Source: Paenibacillus ottowii (GTDB taxonomy: Bacteria; Bacillota; Bacilli; Paenibacillales; Paenibacillaceae). Taken from it: a stretch of DNA of 64,000 bases. Made by a program: the position numbers and the translations under genes. The stretch spans positions 310,001 to 374,000 of the forward strand of contig NZ_VIJZ01000002.1 in the NCBI RefSeq assembly GCF_006874425.1. Direction: 5' to 3'. The notes below the pieces were generated by a model that did not search any database, had not been told where the DNA came from, and worked only from the letters and a program-made list of their open reading frames with translations. Positions 46,010 to 55,369 of the stretch are shown here, piece by piece. The number at the start of each line of letters is the position of its first letter. The stretch's first letter is position 1.

Positions 46010-47125
46010 TTATTTGGATGTTTCATATTCCTTCATCCATTCCTTGTAGCCCTGCTCGCTTTTGCCCCATCCTTTTACATATTGAGACAACTCGGATGTG
46101 GAAATTTGCTTATCTGGCAACTCTCCGCGCTGCACATATACTGCCTTCAGTACAACCTTCTCCTCCGGGTTATCCCCATGCAGCTTCTGGTATGCATAGC
46201 GCACTTGTACGCGTCCAATATCTGTTGGATCTACGGCTGCTGAAGCCACCCATGGGTTTTCCGGGTCCTGAATCATTTGCAAATCTTCATCGCTCATATC
46301 AATCCCGTAAACTTTGATTTCCGTCCGCCCAGCTTGCTGTATTGCACGAGCAGCACCTTTGGCAAATTCATCCCAAGCCGCCCATACTGCTGTAATTTGA
46401 CCCTTAGGATATTGCTTTAAGACAGCTTCCATTTTGGCTTGCGTATCCAAAGCAGGATTCTGAGCCGAACCAAAAGTCGCAATTTCTTTAATATCTGGAT
46501 TGGATTTCAAAAATGCATCATAAGCAACTTGACGACGTTCCATTGGCGCAAACCCTGCAACCCATACTTTGACAATGTTTCCTTTGCCACCGATGTCCTT
46601 CTTCATCTGCTCCAACGTCAGCTCCGCCATGCTTTGGTCATCCTGTGAGAGCACTACCGCGCCTGGAACATTGACCGCCGCATCGAACACGATAACTGGA
46701 ATATTGCGGGAGATTGCTTTTTTAAGACCTGGCTCCAGCAATGCGTCACCATGATCAGTCAAAATGACATCAAACTGCTGGTTAACGGCACTATCTAGCA
46801 AAGAAGCCATTTTAGCCTTATCGTTATTAGCAACAAACTTGGTCAACGTACCGCCAAATTTCTTAACTTCATCTTCCACGCCTTGAACATACTGCTGCGA
46901 AAACGTACCCGTGTTAAACTCCATGATCAAAGCAACCCGTTTACCCTTTAGATTTAAACTATCCGCTTTTCCGTCTCCTGTATTCGCTCCTGCAGGGCTT
47001 GTCCCCTGAGCGCCGCTCTCTGTTTTCGGCGCACCACATGCTGTGACCAGTATAATCAGCACCAGCAGCATAATGACTCCCAGCCCTAGCTTCTTGTTTT
47101 TTTGGAGCCCTTTTTGGATATACAT
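46010..47125 (-). CDS. sugar ABC transporter substrate-binding lipoprotein
   Basis: A 371-aa type I periplasmic-binding protein. The signal ends in the lipobox LVTAC (Cys30), followed by a Ser/Gly-rich linker and two lobes (KRVALIMEFNTGTFSQQYVQG and the DMSDEDLQMIQ hinge region). The ligand is probably a monosaccharide or nucleoside but cannot be stated. GGGGGA precedes the start, and it has a good promoter upstream. Confidence 0.93.
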   Translation of the reverse strand: MYIQKGLQKNKKLGLGVIMLLVLIILVTACGAPKTESGAQGTSPAGANTGDGKADSLNLKGKRVALIMEFNTGTFSQQYVQGVEDEVKKFGGTLTKFVANNDKAKMASLLDSAVNQQFDVILTDHGDALLEPGLKKAISRNIPVIVFDAAVNVPGAVVLSQDDQSMAELTLEQMKKDIGGKGNIVKVWVAGFAPMERRQVAYDAFLKSNPDIKEIATFGSAQNPALDTQAKMEAVLKQYPKGQITAVWAAWDEFAKGAARAIQQAGRTEIKVYGIDMSDEDLQMIQDPENPWVASAAVDPTDIGRVQVRYAYQKLHGDNPEEKVVLKAVYVQRGELPDKQISTSELSQYVKGWGKSEQGYKEWMKEYETSK

Positions 47126-47171
47126 GATTTGTTTCCCCCTTGTTCCACAAAATGATTCAAATTTGATACTT

Positions 47172-47200
47172 AATATATCGCGTTAAACCAAGTATGTAAA
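47172..47200 (-). promoter_or_regulatory. sigma-A promoter of the sugar ABC transporter operon
   Basis: Minus-strand TTTACA (47195-47200), 17 bases, TATATT (47172-47177). No convincing cre site overlaps it. Confidence 0.75.
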
Positions 47201-47261
47201 TAGGTTTTATTAAATATAAAAAAATTCACGTCCTCACATATCAAAAAACAACAAATTCACA

Positions 47262-47301
47262 AAAAAATACCGTAAAGAGCAGCCAGCCCTCTACGGTATT
47301 A
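47262..47301 (-). terminator. terminator of spoIVA
   Basis: Minus-strand AATACCGTA pairs with TACGGTATT (with inner AGAG/CTCTT-like pairing), then TTTTTTG. Confidence 0.9.
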
Positions 47302-47330
47302 CTTTTACACATATTTGGTATAGCTTAGCC

Positions 47331-48809
47331 TTAAAGAATGATAGCAATAAGACCACCAGAGCCTTCGTTAATAATGCGACCCAGCGTTTCCTGAAGCTTG
47401 TAGCGTGCATTGTCCGGCATCATGGCAATCTTGCCCTGAATACCTTCACGTACAATAGAATGTAGCGAACGTCCGAATATGTCTGACTCCCAAATTTTGA
47501 TTGGATCATTCTCAAAATCCTGCATCAGGTAACGTACAAGCTCCTCACTTTGCTTCTCTGTTCCGATAATTGGAGCAAATTCCGATTCCACATCGACACG
47601 GATCATGTGAATGGAAGGAGCTGTCGCTTTAAGCCTCACACCAAATCTTGTACCCTGTCGAATCAACTGTGGTTCGTCCAGCGCCATCTCAGCCAGTGAC
47701 GGAGCAGCAATACCATATCCCGTTGTCTTGACCATTTCCAGTGCCTCGGCAAAGCGGTCATATTCCCGTTTAGCGTGGGCAAAATCCTGCATCATTTGCA
47801 GCAGATGATCCTTGCCGCGAATCTCTACCCCAACGACTTCTACCAGAATCTGGTCATATAGCTCATCAGGCGCATACAAATCAATTTCAGCTACGCCCTG
47901 CCCCATATTCATTCCGCTTAAGCCGGCTCTGTCGATGAACTCATATTCCATAAACTGGCCGACCACTCGATCTACATCACGCAGACGCCGAATATCTTTA
48001 ACCGTATCACGAACGGAATTTTCATAGTTGCTACGCAGCCAGTGATTTTCGTTCAATACCATAACCCAGCTCGGCAGATTCACATTCACCTCATGCACTG
48101 GGAATTCATACAATACTTCACGAAGTACACCCGTAACATCATCTTCCGTCATGGTCGCCGCGCTGAGAGTCATGACTGGAATATCGTACTTGGCAGCCAG
48201 TTCACTGCGGAGTTGAAGTGTTTCATCACTGCGTGGATGCGTGGAGTTGATAACCAGCACAAATGGCTTGCCAACTTCCTTCAACTCTTCAATGACGCGT
48301 TCCTCCGACTCTACATAAGAGCTACGCGGGATTTCAGCAATGGTCCCGTCTGTGGTGACTACCACACCGAGTGTCGAGTGCTCTTGAATAACTTTACGTG
48401 TACCAATTTCTGCTGCTTCCTGAAAAGGAATGGGCTCTTCAAACCATGGTGTAGAGATCATCCTTGGACCATTTTCATCCTCGTAGCCTTTTGCACCTTC
48501 TACGGCGTATCCCACACAGTCAACCAGACGTACATTCACGTCCAGTCCTTCCGTTACTTTGATCTGGACGGCATTATTCGGTACGAATTTAGGTTCCGTC
48601 GTCATAATCGTCTTCCCTGCCGCACTTTGCGGCAACTCATCTACGGCACGGGCACGGTCCGCCTCACTCGTAATGTTGGGCAGAACAATCGTTTCCATAA
48701 ACCGCTTGATAAACGTTGATTTTCCTGTTCGGACTGCGCCGACAACCCCAAGATAGATGTCTCCTCCGGTGCGTTCGGCAATGTCTTTAAAAATGTCCAC
48801 TTTCTCCAA
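47331..48809 (-). CDS. spoIVA: stage IV sporulation protein A
   Basis: A 492-aa ATPase that polymerises on the outer forespore membrane as the coat basement layer. Walker A is GAVRTGKST at 24-32, and LVDCVGYAVEGAKGY and the INSTHPRS segment are family features. The C-terminal GGLIAIIL end binds the membrane anchor SpoVM in B. subtilis. GAGGAGGGG precedes the ATG. A sigma-E type promoter lies about 190 bases upstream. Confidence 0.97.
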   Translation of the reverse strand: MEKVDIFKDIAERTGGDIYLGVVGAVRTGKSTFIKRFMETIVLPNITSEADRARAVDELPQSAAGKTIMTTEPKFVPNNAVQIKVTEGLDVNVRLVDCVGYAVEGAKGYEDENGPRMISTPWFEEPIPFQEAAEIGTRKVIQEHSTLGVVVTTDGTIAEIPRSSYVESEERVIEELKEVGKPFVLVINSTHPRSDETLQLRSELAAKYDIPVMTLSAATMTEDDVTGVLREVLYEFPVHEVNVNLPSWVMVLNENHWLRSNYENSVRDTVKDIRRLRDVDRVVGQFMEYEFIDRAGLSGMNMGQGVAEIDLYAPDELYDQILVEVVGVEIRGKDHLLQMMQDFAHAKREYDRFAEALEMVKTTGYGIAAPSLAEMALDEPQLIRQGTRFGVRLKATAPSIHMIRVDVESEFAPIIGTEKQSEELVRYLMQDFENDPIKIWESDIFGRSLHSIVREGIQGKIAMMPDNARYKLQETLGRIINEGSGGLIAIIL

Positions 48810-49160
48810 TGAAATCCCCTCCTCAAAAGTCTCCGAAGGAAAAATGCTTAAAGAGCATCCGCTTCGTGTTCAACCAACTGCTTGATCCCAGATGCGGCAG
48901 AACAGCCTTTAAAATGCCCGGAAGTCGTCCGCCGCCGAGATTCAGGAGACTGATGGAATCGGCGAAACGGCGTAAACTCGTACATGCATTTGGACTGATA
49001 CCATCATATGTATCCCCTCCGTAAAATATGTTTAGTTTTTAAAAAAATAGATTATGTCACAGCGAACATTGCAGAAACAATATTTTTACGTTTGGGTCCA
49101 CTCACCTAATATATGCACAGCAAGAACCCTCCATGACTTTGTTTGTTGCTAGACTTAAAT
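48810..49160. other. long upstream region of spoIVA
   Basis: About 350 bases without a supported gene. It holds the sigma-E-like promoter, about 185 bases of untranslated leader with the spoIVA ribosome site, and an AT-rich stretch of about 130 bases beyond the promoter. Open frames on either strand lack a start or ribosome site. Confidence 0.5.
49003..49030 (-). promoter_or_regulatory. candidate sigma-E promoter of spoIVA
   Basis: Minus-strand CATATT (49025-49030), 14 bases, CATATGAT (49003-49010). This fits the sigma-E consensus of -35 ATATT and -10 CATANNNT, and spoIVA is a sigma-E gene in B. subtilis. Confidence 0.65.
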
Positions 49161-49208
49161 AAAAAAGGATACTTCTCTGACCGTTTCTACCGTCGAGAAA
49201 TATCCTTT
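49161..49208 (-). terminator. terminator after the ferredoxin gene
   Basis: Minus-strand AAAGGATA pairs with TATCCTTT, with an inner TCTC/GAGA stem, followed by TTTATT. Confidence 0.85.
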
Positions 49209-49236
49209 GTTTTTTGCTCTACTGATATAACAGACA

Positions 49237-49587
49237 TTACCACAGCTCATCATCCAGCGCCTGACGCTCCAGTTGCCGCCTGATAGCTGCCTTGAGTCTA
49301 TCCTCCGGTATGGTTACCTCCATATCTCCTTGAGCACGGGCCTGACAGGATAAACGTATTCCTTCATCCAGTAAAGGTCCCAGCTTACGCTGTTCAGCCC
49401 CATTAGGGCGACCTGCCAGCTCAGCCTGTTCCGGTGCTATCCGCACCTTACACATCAGACAGGCTGCTTTACCATCACAACGAGTGGGAATATACACACC
49501 TGCTTTACGGGCAGCCTGGAGCAATGACGTGCCCTGACCGACTTGTACACGCTTGCCTGACGGCTTGAACGTAATCTGCACATTCAT
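49237..49587 (-). CDS. 2Fe-2S ferredoxin-like protein
   Basis: A 116-aa plant-type ferredoxin domain. The cluster ligands are C37, C43, C46 (C-x5-C-x2-C in TRCDGKAACLMC) and C80 in RLSCQA. The C-terminal 30 residues are charged and helical. Electron partner unknown. It follows a nucleotidyltransferase-fold gene by about 43 bases. Confidence 0.88.
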   Translation of the reverse strand: MNVQITFKPSGKRVQVGQGTSLLQAARKAGVYIPTRCDGKAACLMCKVRIAPEQAELAGRPNGAEQRKLGPLLDEGIRLSCQARAQGDMEVTIPEDRLKAAIRRQLERQALDDELW

Positions 49588-49630
49588 GAACGGTCCTCCA
49601 TTCCCCTTTTCTCATAATACCGCCCGTAAC

Positions 49631-50278
49631 TTATATTTCGTTGCTCATTCGGATTAAGGAATGTAGCTCTGGCCAAGGGAGAAGCTCTCCGAGTTTATCC
49701 AGCTGCTCCTTATTCCAAATATTACTGACCAATAGCTTCGTTAATATCCCGATGTGCCGTTGCGGGTCTCGCTTCATGACATCTGCAATCGCTTGATAGC
49801 GGTCAGGTCGATTTCGCAACAGATTGAACAGCAACTCGTGGCTAAGAGGCATCAAACGTAATGACGTATTTTCCAAATCAAGCTGTATCCCAGCCGACCA
49901 GAGTAGATGCTCGACCTCCAAACGGTATAAAGCTCCATTACATAAAACCTCGAATCCTCCTACCAATTCAACTGGAAATCCTTCTAGCTCATAGTGGCTT
50001 AGCAATGAAACGTAAGATCCGCTACGGTCAACCTGCTGCTGGTCTATACCCACACCTGGCGAGTGTGCATGTAACTGCTTTGCTGCATGAATATCTGCAT
50101 AAATATCAATGTCCCGAGGCAAGCGATCCAGTTCAACTTCTTGCACAAGTAGTGCACAGCTTCCCCCGAGCATCCACGGAACTGGCACCGCTGACCAACT
50201 CTCTGTCAAGCTACCCAGCGCCACAGCCAGATCGTGAGGAAGCCTGTCCACTAACACTGATGATATTGCCTCCTTCAA
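49631..50278 (-). CDS. nucleotidyltransferase-fold protein of unknown role
   Basis: A 215-aa protein. The segment WMLGGSCALLVQ followed by PRDIDIYAD gives the GGS and DxD pattern of pol-beta type nucleotidyltransferases that act on small molecules or tRNA. The TTG at 50278 is 8 bases after AAAGGAGG; a longer in-frame version has no site. Substrate unknown. Similar proteins in other bacteria include aminoglycoside-type or toxin-type enzymes, but no such function can be claimed here. Confidence 0.65.
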   Translation of the reverse strand: MKEAISSVLVDRLPHDLAVALGSLTESWSAVPVPWMLGGSCALLVQEVELDRLPRDIDIYADIHAAKQLHAHSPGVGIDQQQVDRSGSYVSLLSHYELEGFPVELVGGFEVLCNGALYRLEVEHLLWSAGIQLDLENTSLRLMPLSHELLFNLLRNRPDRYQAIADVMKRDPQRHIGILTKLLVSNIWNKEQLDKLGELLPWPELHSLIRMSNEI

Positions 50279-50397
50279 TATGGTTTCCTCCTTTGCTGTT
50301 TTTTCTCCCGTTTCCTGATGGGCATCATTATAACATGTTCGACATGGCAGTTCGACATTTTGTGTGCTAAAACAGCACTTCCCTACCTCAAAATATA

Positions 50398-50454
50398 AAA
50401 AAACCGCAAACCTTCCCGGTTCACGGTGAATAGAACCAAGCATCGTGCGGCTAG
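50398..50454 (-). terminator. terminator of spoVIF
   Basis: Minus-strand AGCCGC pairs with GCGGTT, with an inner GGTTC/GAACC stem, followed by TTTTTTT. Confidence 0.75.
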
Positions 50455-50458
50455 TGTT

Positions 50459-50734
50459 TTACTTTTTCATCATCATTTTCATTAACGCTTCCATGTTGGA
50501 AGGATTCATTCCGCTTTTTTTGACAGCTCCGACAATATCCCTAACTGTATCCTCCGACACCGGAATGTTAGCCATCGCAGACACCTGTTTGATCAGCTGA
50601 CGCAACTGCGTCTCATTTTGAAGCGTGTCCGGCTTTACCGTACCTGCCAGCTTTTTCACAGCATTTTCAGATATGTTTTTGCCGCCTTTTTTGTTAATGG
50701 CCTTCAATGCTTCTTTCGGAAAGTTTTTACTCAC
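50459..50734 (-). CDS. spoVIF: stage VI sporulation protein F
   Basis: A 91-aa protein similar in length and pattern to SpoVIF (YjcC), which is needed for late spore coat assembly under GerE control in B. subtilis. It has repeated short helices: ISENAVKKLAGTV, LRQLIKQVSAMANIPVS and MEALMKMMMKK. It is between gpsA and the nucleotidyltransferase gene and has its own terminator. Confidence 0.8.
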   Translation of the reverse strand: MSKNFPKEALKAINKKGGKNISENAVKKLAGTVKPDTLQNETQLRQLIKQVSAMANIPVSEDTVRDIVGAVKKSGMNPSNMEALMKMMMKK

Positions 50735-50825
50735 AATCTCCCCTCCTCGCCATTGCTCAACTCAGTCTATGAGTGGTGGAGACAAAAGGTGATTAAGCAT
50801 ACGAAAGACATGCCAAGCGCCTAAC

Positions 50826-50873
50826 CAAAAAAGGCTATCTCATGGTAGAAAAATCTACTCATGAGATAACCTT
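50826..50873 (-). terminator. terminator of gpsA
   Basis: Minus-strand AAGGTTATCTCATG pairs with CATGAGATAGCCTT (one G-T pair) and TTTTGG follows. The stem is unusually long at 14 bp. Confidence 0.9.
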
Positions 50874-50899
50874 TATACTTTATAAGATCCTTTGTGCCC

Positions 50900-51940
50900 T
50901 TATGAATGCCATTGCTCCCACGTTTCAAGCGACATGACTTCCATCTCGGTTTTGGGATCGCGACCCATTAATGCCTCAACGGCCTTGCGAACGTCGCGTC
51001 CTTCAAATAGCACTCCATACAGCACCTCTGTAATAGGCATTTGAACACCCAATTTTTGCGAGATGGCGTATGCTGCTTTTGTCGTACGAATCCCCTCTAC
51101 GACCATACCCATAGATTCAAGTACGGCATCAAGCTGTTGGCCCTGTCCCAATAATGACCCTGCACGCCAGTTGCGGCTGTGACGACTCGTTGCAGTGACC
51201 ACTAAATCGCCTATGCCAGCGAGTCCGGCAAAGGTTAATGGATTTGCCCCCATCTCAACACCGGCCCGGGTAATCTCAGCTAATCCACGGGTCAACAAAG
51301 CCGCTTTGGCATTATCGCCAAAGCCAAGTCCATCCGACATTCCCGCGCCCAGTGCGATAATGTTTTTTAAAGCACCGGACAGTTCTACACCGAGCAAATC
51401 ACGGTTAGTATAGACGCGGAAATAGGAGTTCATGAACAGCCCCTGAGCAGCCTGTGCGGCCTTCTCATTGGAGGAAGCTACAACAACCGTTGTAGGGCAT
51501 TTCTTCACCACTTCCTCCGCATGGCTCGGGCCTGACAGCACGGCAATATCATCCTCCGCGATTTCCAGTTCTTCCGAGATCACCGTGGACATACGCTTGA
51601 GTGTCTCTGTTTCAAAGCCTTTAATGGCATGTACTACCAACATATCTTTGGTAAAATGAGCCTTCAGACTACGTGCAACCTGCCGAGCGGCAGACGAAGG
51701 AGATACGATGATGACCGCTTTAGCTCCAGATACCGCAGCCTGCATATCTGTTGTAGCTGAAATGCGATCAGATAAAGTCGAGCCCGGTAAATAATGCTCA
51801 TTCGTATGCTTCTCATTGATCTCAGCAGCTTGTTGTTCGCTTCTCGTCCAGACGGAGACATCGTTGTTATTGGACGCAAGTACGGAAGCAAGGGCTGTTC
51901 CCCAACTCCCTGCGACCAGCACAGCTATTTTCTCAGACAA
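50900..51940 (-). CDS. gpsA: glycerol-3-phosphate dehydrogenase [NAD(P)+]
   Basis: A 346-aa enzyme making sn-glycerol-3-phosphate for phospholipids. LSGPSHAEEV, GALKNIIALGAGMSDGLGFGDNAKAAL (positions about 190-216) and the C-terminal PITEVLYGVLF are typical. The TTG at 51940 has AAGGAGGAG at 6 bases and gives the start MSEKIAVLVAGSWG. The first glycine of the usual GAGSWG nucleotide motif is valine here. It overlaps plsY by 8 bases, linking two steps of phosphatidic acid synthesis. Confidence 0.95.
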   Translation of the reverse strand: MSEKIAVLVAGSWGTALASVLASNNNDVSVWTRSEQQAAEINEKHTNEHYLPGSTLSDRISATTDMQAAVSGAKAVIIVSPSSAARQVARSLKAHFTKDMLVVHAIKGFETETLKRMSTVISEELEIAEDDIAVLSGPSHAEEVVKKCPTTVVVASSNEKAAQAAQGLFMNSYFRVYTNRDLLGVELSGALKNIIALGAGMSDGLGFGDNAKAALLTRGLAEITRAGVEMGANPLTFAGLAGIGDLVVTATSRHSRNWRAGSLLGQGQQLDAVLESMGMVVEGIRTTKAAYAISQKLGVQMPITEVLYGVLFEGRDVRKAVEALMGRDPKTEMEVMSLETWEQWHS

Positions 51941-52541
51941 GACGATCTCCTCCTTTGGAGCCAAGCTTATTCTCATTTCCCCGTGCCAACTTGACTATGT
52001 TAGTACGGTGTCTCCATACAGCGAACAGGCAAATGATTAGAGCCGTCCAAAATAACGGCCAATCATAACCAAGTACGAGTAATATCCAAGGGGTCAAAAT
52101 GACAAAAATTAATGATCCCAGAGATACATAACGCGTTATTACGATAGCAAGTATCGCAATAATTCCGGCGTATAGTGCCGGCAGAAAGGCAAGCGATGCC
52201 AATACGCCAATGGCAGTCGCAATCCCTTTCCCTCCGCGAAAGTGAAAATATACCGGCCAGTTATGGCCTGCAATCGCCGCAATACCACACAAACCCGGTA
52301 ACCAGGATGATTCTCCACCCAACCAGTGCCCTAGCAACACTGCAATAACTCCTTTAAATACGTCAAGCAGCAGTACCAGAATAGCCGGGCCTTTTCCAAG
52401 CACGCGCAGCGTATTCGTCGCACCGGCATTGCCGCTTCCATGTTGACGAATGTCGATTCCTTTTAATTTTCCATACAGCAAACTAAAGCTGACAGAGCCA
52501 AGCAAGTAACTGAGTACGATGGCAACGATCTGTAAAATCAA
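51933..52541 (-). CDS. plsY: glycerol-3-phosphate acyltransferase PlsY
   Basis: A 202-aa membrane enzyme with five or more helices that transfers acyl from acyl-phosphate to G3P. SYLLGSVSFSLL, GSGNAGATNTLR and FRGGKGIATAIG are the three conserved cytoplasmic motifs. It lies between der and gpsA as in B. subtilis. Confidence 0.96.
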   Translation of the reverse strand: MILQIVAIVLSYLLGSVSFSLLYGKLKGIDIRQHGSGNAGATNTLRVLGKGPAILVLLLDVFKGVIAVLLGHWLGGESSWLPGLCGIAAIAGHNWPVYFHFRGGKGIATAIGVLASLAFLPALYAGIIAILAIVITRYVSLGSLIFVILTPWILLVLGYDWPLFWTALIICLFAVWRHRTNIVKLARGNENKLGSKGGDRLV

Positions 52542-52552
52542 CCTATTCGCTC

Positions 52553-53875
52553 CTAACTTTCGTCAGACTTGCGCCGTGTAAATATACGAATTGGAGTTCC
52601 TTCAAAGTTAAAGGCGGCGCGTATTTTGTTCTCCAGATAACGCTCATAAGAGAAGTGCATTATTTCTGGATCATTTACGAAGACAACCATCGTAGGCGGT
52701 TTAACAGCAACCTGAGTCACATAGTTAATACGCAGACGACGACCCTTGTCTGTTGGTGGTGGATTGATGGCAACCGCATCGGAAATTACATCATTCAGCA
52801 GATGTGTCTGAATACGCATAACATGCTGCTGTGCCACATGCTGTACAACTGGAAGCAGCTTTTGCAGACGCTGCTTTGTTTTTGCAGATAAGAACACAAT
52901 CGGAGCATAGGTCATGAACAGAAAGTGGTCACGGATTTTCGTCTCAAACTGGTGCATCGTTTTGTCGTCTTTATCTACGACATCCCATTTATTAACGACA
53001 AACAGCGATGCTTTACCCGCTTCATAAGCATAGCCAGCAATGTGTTTATCCTGCTCAATGATGCCTTCCTCGCCATTAATAACGACCAATACAACATCCG
53101 CACGCTCAATGGCACGCATCGCACGCATTACACTATATTTTTCAGTCGTTTCGTATACTTTACCACGTTTTCGCATACCGGCCGTATCAATCAGTACATA
53201 TTTTTGACCGTCTTTTTCAAAAGGCGTGTCAATGGCATCACGCGTTGTGCCTGCAATGTCACTGACGATAACCCGTTCTTCTCCTAAAATGGCATTAACG
53301 AGGGAAGATTTACCTACATTCGGACGTCCAATCAAAGCGACACGTATAACATCCTCATCATAATGATCTTCTTCTAGCTCAGGTAAATTGGACGTAATTG
53401 CGTCCAACAGATCACCAATCCCTGTGCCGTGACTACCAGAAACAGCAATTGGATCACCAAATCCATAAGAATAAAACTCATAGATCAGGTCAGCGCGACT
53501 GAGGTTGTCCACCTTGTTTACTGCTACAATGATCGGTTTACCCGAACGATATAGCATTTGAGCTACCTCTTCATCCGCTTGCGTTATTCCTGCTTTTGCG
53601 TCGCTCATGAATACAATAACATCTGCTTCTTCTATTGCGAGTTCGGCCTGCATACGGATAGATTTTAAAATAACATCCTCACCATCAATCTCAATGCCGC
53701 CGGTGTCAATAATACTGAAGGATTTACCATTCCACTCCGATATACCGTAAATACGGTCACGAGTGATTCCCGGTTTATCTTCCACGATGGACAAACGATC
53801 CCCGATTATCCGATTAAAAATGGTGGACTTCCCCACATTCGGACGACCAACGATAGCCACAACGGGTCTTGCCAT
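52553..53875 (-). CDS. der: ribosome assembly GTPase Der (EngA)
   Basis: A 440-aa protein with two tandem G domains and a C-terminal KH-like domain. G1 motifs are GRPNVGKST (10-18) and GRPNVGKSS further on, with VNKVDN and VNKWDV as G4. It acts in 50S subunit assembly. The ATG at 53875 is 7 bases after AGGAGGAG; upstream in-frame starts are not supported. Confidence 0.98.
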   Translation of the reverse strand: MARPVVAIVGRPNVGKSTIFNRIIGDRLSIVEDKPGITRDRIYGISEWNGKSFSIIDTGGIEIDGEDVILKSIRMQAELAIEEADVIVFMSDAKAGITQADEEVAQMLYRSGKPIIVAVNKVDNLSRADLIYEFYSYGFGDPIAVSGSHGTGIGDLLDAITSNLPELEEDHYDEDVIRVALIGRPNVGKSSLVNAILGEERVIVSDIAGTTRDAIDTPFEKDGQKYVLIDTAGMRKRGKVYETTEKYSVMRAMRAIERADVVLVVINGEEGIIEQDKHIAGYAYEAGKASLFVVNKWDVVDKDDKTMHQFETKIRDHFLFMTYAPIVFLSAKTKQRLQKLLPVVQHVAQQHVMRIQTHLLNDVISDAVAINPPPTDKGRRLRINYVTQVAVKPPTMVVFVNDPEIMHFSYERYLENKIRAAFNFEGTPIRIFTRRKSDES

Positions 53876-53950
53876 AAATTCACTCCTCCTGTCAATTCTT
53901 CCGCTATCATCATAGCAAAAAACATACTTATTGGCGATATGGTCACGTAA

Positions 53951-53982
53951 CAACAATCGGCGAACCCTCTGGGTCCGCCGAT
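53951..53982 (-). terminator. terminator after the S1-domain gene
   Basis: Minus-strand ATCGGCGGACCC pairs with GGGTTCGCCGAT around a 3-base loop, then TGTTGTT. The T-tract is interrupted. Confidence 0.65.
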
Positions 53983-54024
53983 GGTGTACGTTATGTGCTT
54001 ATTATAAAATATATTGATTTAAAC

Positions 54025-55251
54025 TCATTTAAACTTGTTCAGCTTATCGCCAAAACGTTCGCCAAGCGTAATGCTCAGTCCGGAGTTGTTGAGGGAAACG
54101 TTAGGATTATTCAGTTCCTCACGAGGCGCGCGAGATGCACGTGGTGCTCTTTCTGCTTTTGGAGCAGCTTCAGGAGCTTCCTCAGTTTCTTTAATGCTCA
54201 GGCTAACACGTTTTTCAGAAGGATTCATTTCAAGAATTTTAACTTTAACTTCTTGTCCTTCTTCCAGAACTTCTTGTGGAGTTCCAATGTGTTTGTGGGA
54301 AATTTGGGAAATATGAACCAAACCTTCCACCCCTGGAGCGATCTCAACGAATGCACCGAAGTTAACCAGACGTTTAACAACACCAGTTACGATATCATTG
54401 TTGTTGAATTGTCCAGCAGCAGATTCCCAAGGACCAGGCTGTGCAGCTTTCATACTCAGACTGATTTTTCCTTTTTCAGGATCTACCTTCAAGACTTTCA
54501 CTTTTACTTGATCTCCTTCGGAAACAGCATCAGAAGGCTTATCAACATGAGTCCAAGCAATTTCAGATACGTGAACCAGACCGTCAACTCCGCCAACATC
54601 TACGAAAGCACCAAACTGAGTGAGACGTTGAACCGTACCAACGATTTCTTGTCCTTCTTTCAGCTCAGCCATTACTTTAAGTTTGTTAGCTTCAAATTCT
54701 GCTTCCAGAACGTCTTTTTGGGAAAGGATCACTTTGTTGTTTTCACGATCCAGTTCTTTTACAACAACACGCAATGTGCGGCCTTTGTAATCACTGAAAT
54801 CTTCAACAAAATGGCGTTCCACCATAGATGCAGGGATGAATCCGCGCACACCCACGTCTACTACGATACCGCCTTTAACAACATCGTTCACAACCACTTC
54901 GAATACTTCTTTGCTTTCGAACAGCTTCTCCAACTTTTCCCAAGCGTTTTCACTGTCGATTGCACGTTTGGACAGAACGAGTTTTTCTTTGCCATCGTCG
55001 ATGCTGATAATTCTAGCTTCAACCTCTTGACCCACTTGTACTGCTTCTTCTGCATTGTCCAGACCAGAAGACAATTCGCGAATTGGAATAACTCCATCGT
55101 ATTTATATCCAATGCTTACTACCGCTTGGTTATCTTCCAATTTCACAATTGTACCCTTAACGGTGTCACCTTTTTTCAGGGAGACGATTTGATCGAGCTC
55201 GTCTTGATTTGCCGCTTCAGCAGCTTCTTGATTTTTAATTTCTTCCGACAT
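54025..55251 (-). CDS. rpsA: S1 RNA-binding domain protein (30S ribosomal protein S1 homologue, YpfD type)
   Basis: A 408-aa protein with four S1 repeats at about 23-95, 109-175, 196-263 and 281-350 (for example VGGVDGLVHVSEIAW and APGVEGLVHISQISH) and an Ala/Glu/Arg-rich C-terminal tail. E. coli S1 has six repeats; four is usual in Bacillales, where the protein is not essential and its ribosomal role is unclear. RBS GAGGAGGG precedes the ATG. A long plus-strand frame covering it is an artefact. Confidence 0.93.
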   Translation of the reverse strand: MSEEIKNQEAAEAANQDELDQIVSLKKGDTVKGTIVKLEDNQAVVSIGYKYDGVIPIRELSSGLDNAEEAVQVGQEVEARIISIDDGKEKLVLSKRAIDSENAWEKLEKLFESKEVFEVVVNDVVKGGIVVDVGVRGFIPASMVERHFVEDFSDYKGRTLRVVVKELDRENNKVILSQKDVLEAEFEANKLKVMAELKEGQEIVGTVQRLTQFGAFVDVGGVDGLVHVSEIAWTHVDKPSDAVSEGDQVKVKVLKVDPEKGKISLSMKAAQPGPWESAAGQFNNNDIVTGVVKRLVNFGAFVEIAPGVEGLVHISQISHKHIGTPQEVLEEGQEVKVKILEMNPSEKRVSLSIKETEEAPEAAPKAERAPRASRAPREELNNPNVSLNNSGLSITLGERFGDKLNKFK

Positions 55252-55369
55252 GTCAATACCCTCCTCAATTCAAAAAAACCATTTATTTAAACCTGCGCTT
55301 GGCAGAGTTCAAAACAAAATACATTTTTGTTCTAGTTTTCCTAGCTTAGACACAATTCATGCAAGCCTT

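Noticed and set aside
48042..48719. A 225-codon plus-strand open frame
   Set aside because: Antisense to spoIVA, no ribosome site and unnatural composition.
48824..49045. Minus-strand open frame of about 70 codons in the spoIVA leader
   Set aside because: It has no ATG, GTG or TTG with a ribosome site and is interrupted upstream by a stop; it may be chance.
49631..50278. Antibiotic nucleotidyltransferase or toxin-antitoxin toxin
   Set aside because: Only the GGS and DxD pattern is present. No partner antitoxin gene lies next to it and the neighbours are housekeeping genes, so only the fold is stated.
53995..55290. A 431-codon open frame on the plus strand, rich in Phe and Asn
   Set aside because: It is antisense to the S1-domain gene in every codon. 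The composition follows from the codon pattern of the opposite strand, and there is no ribosome site.
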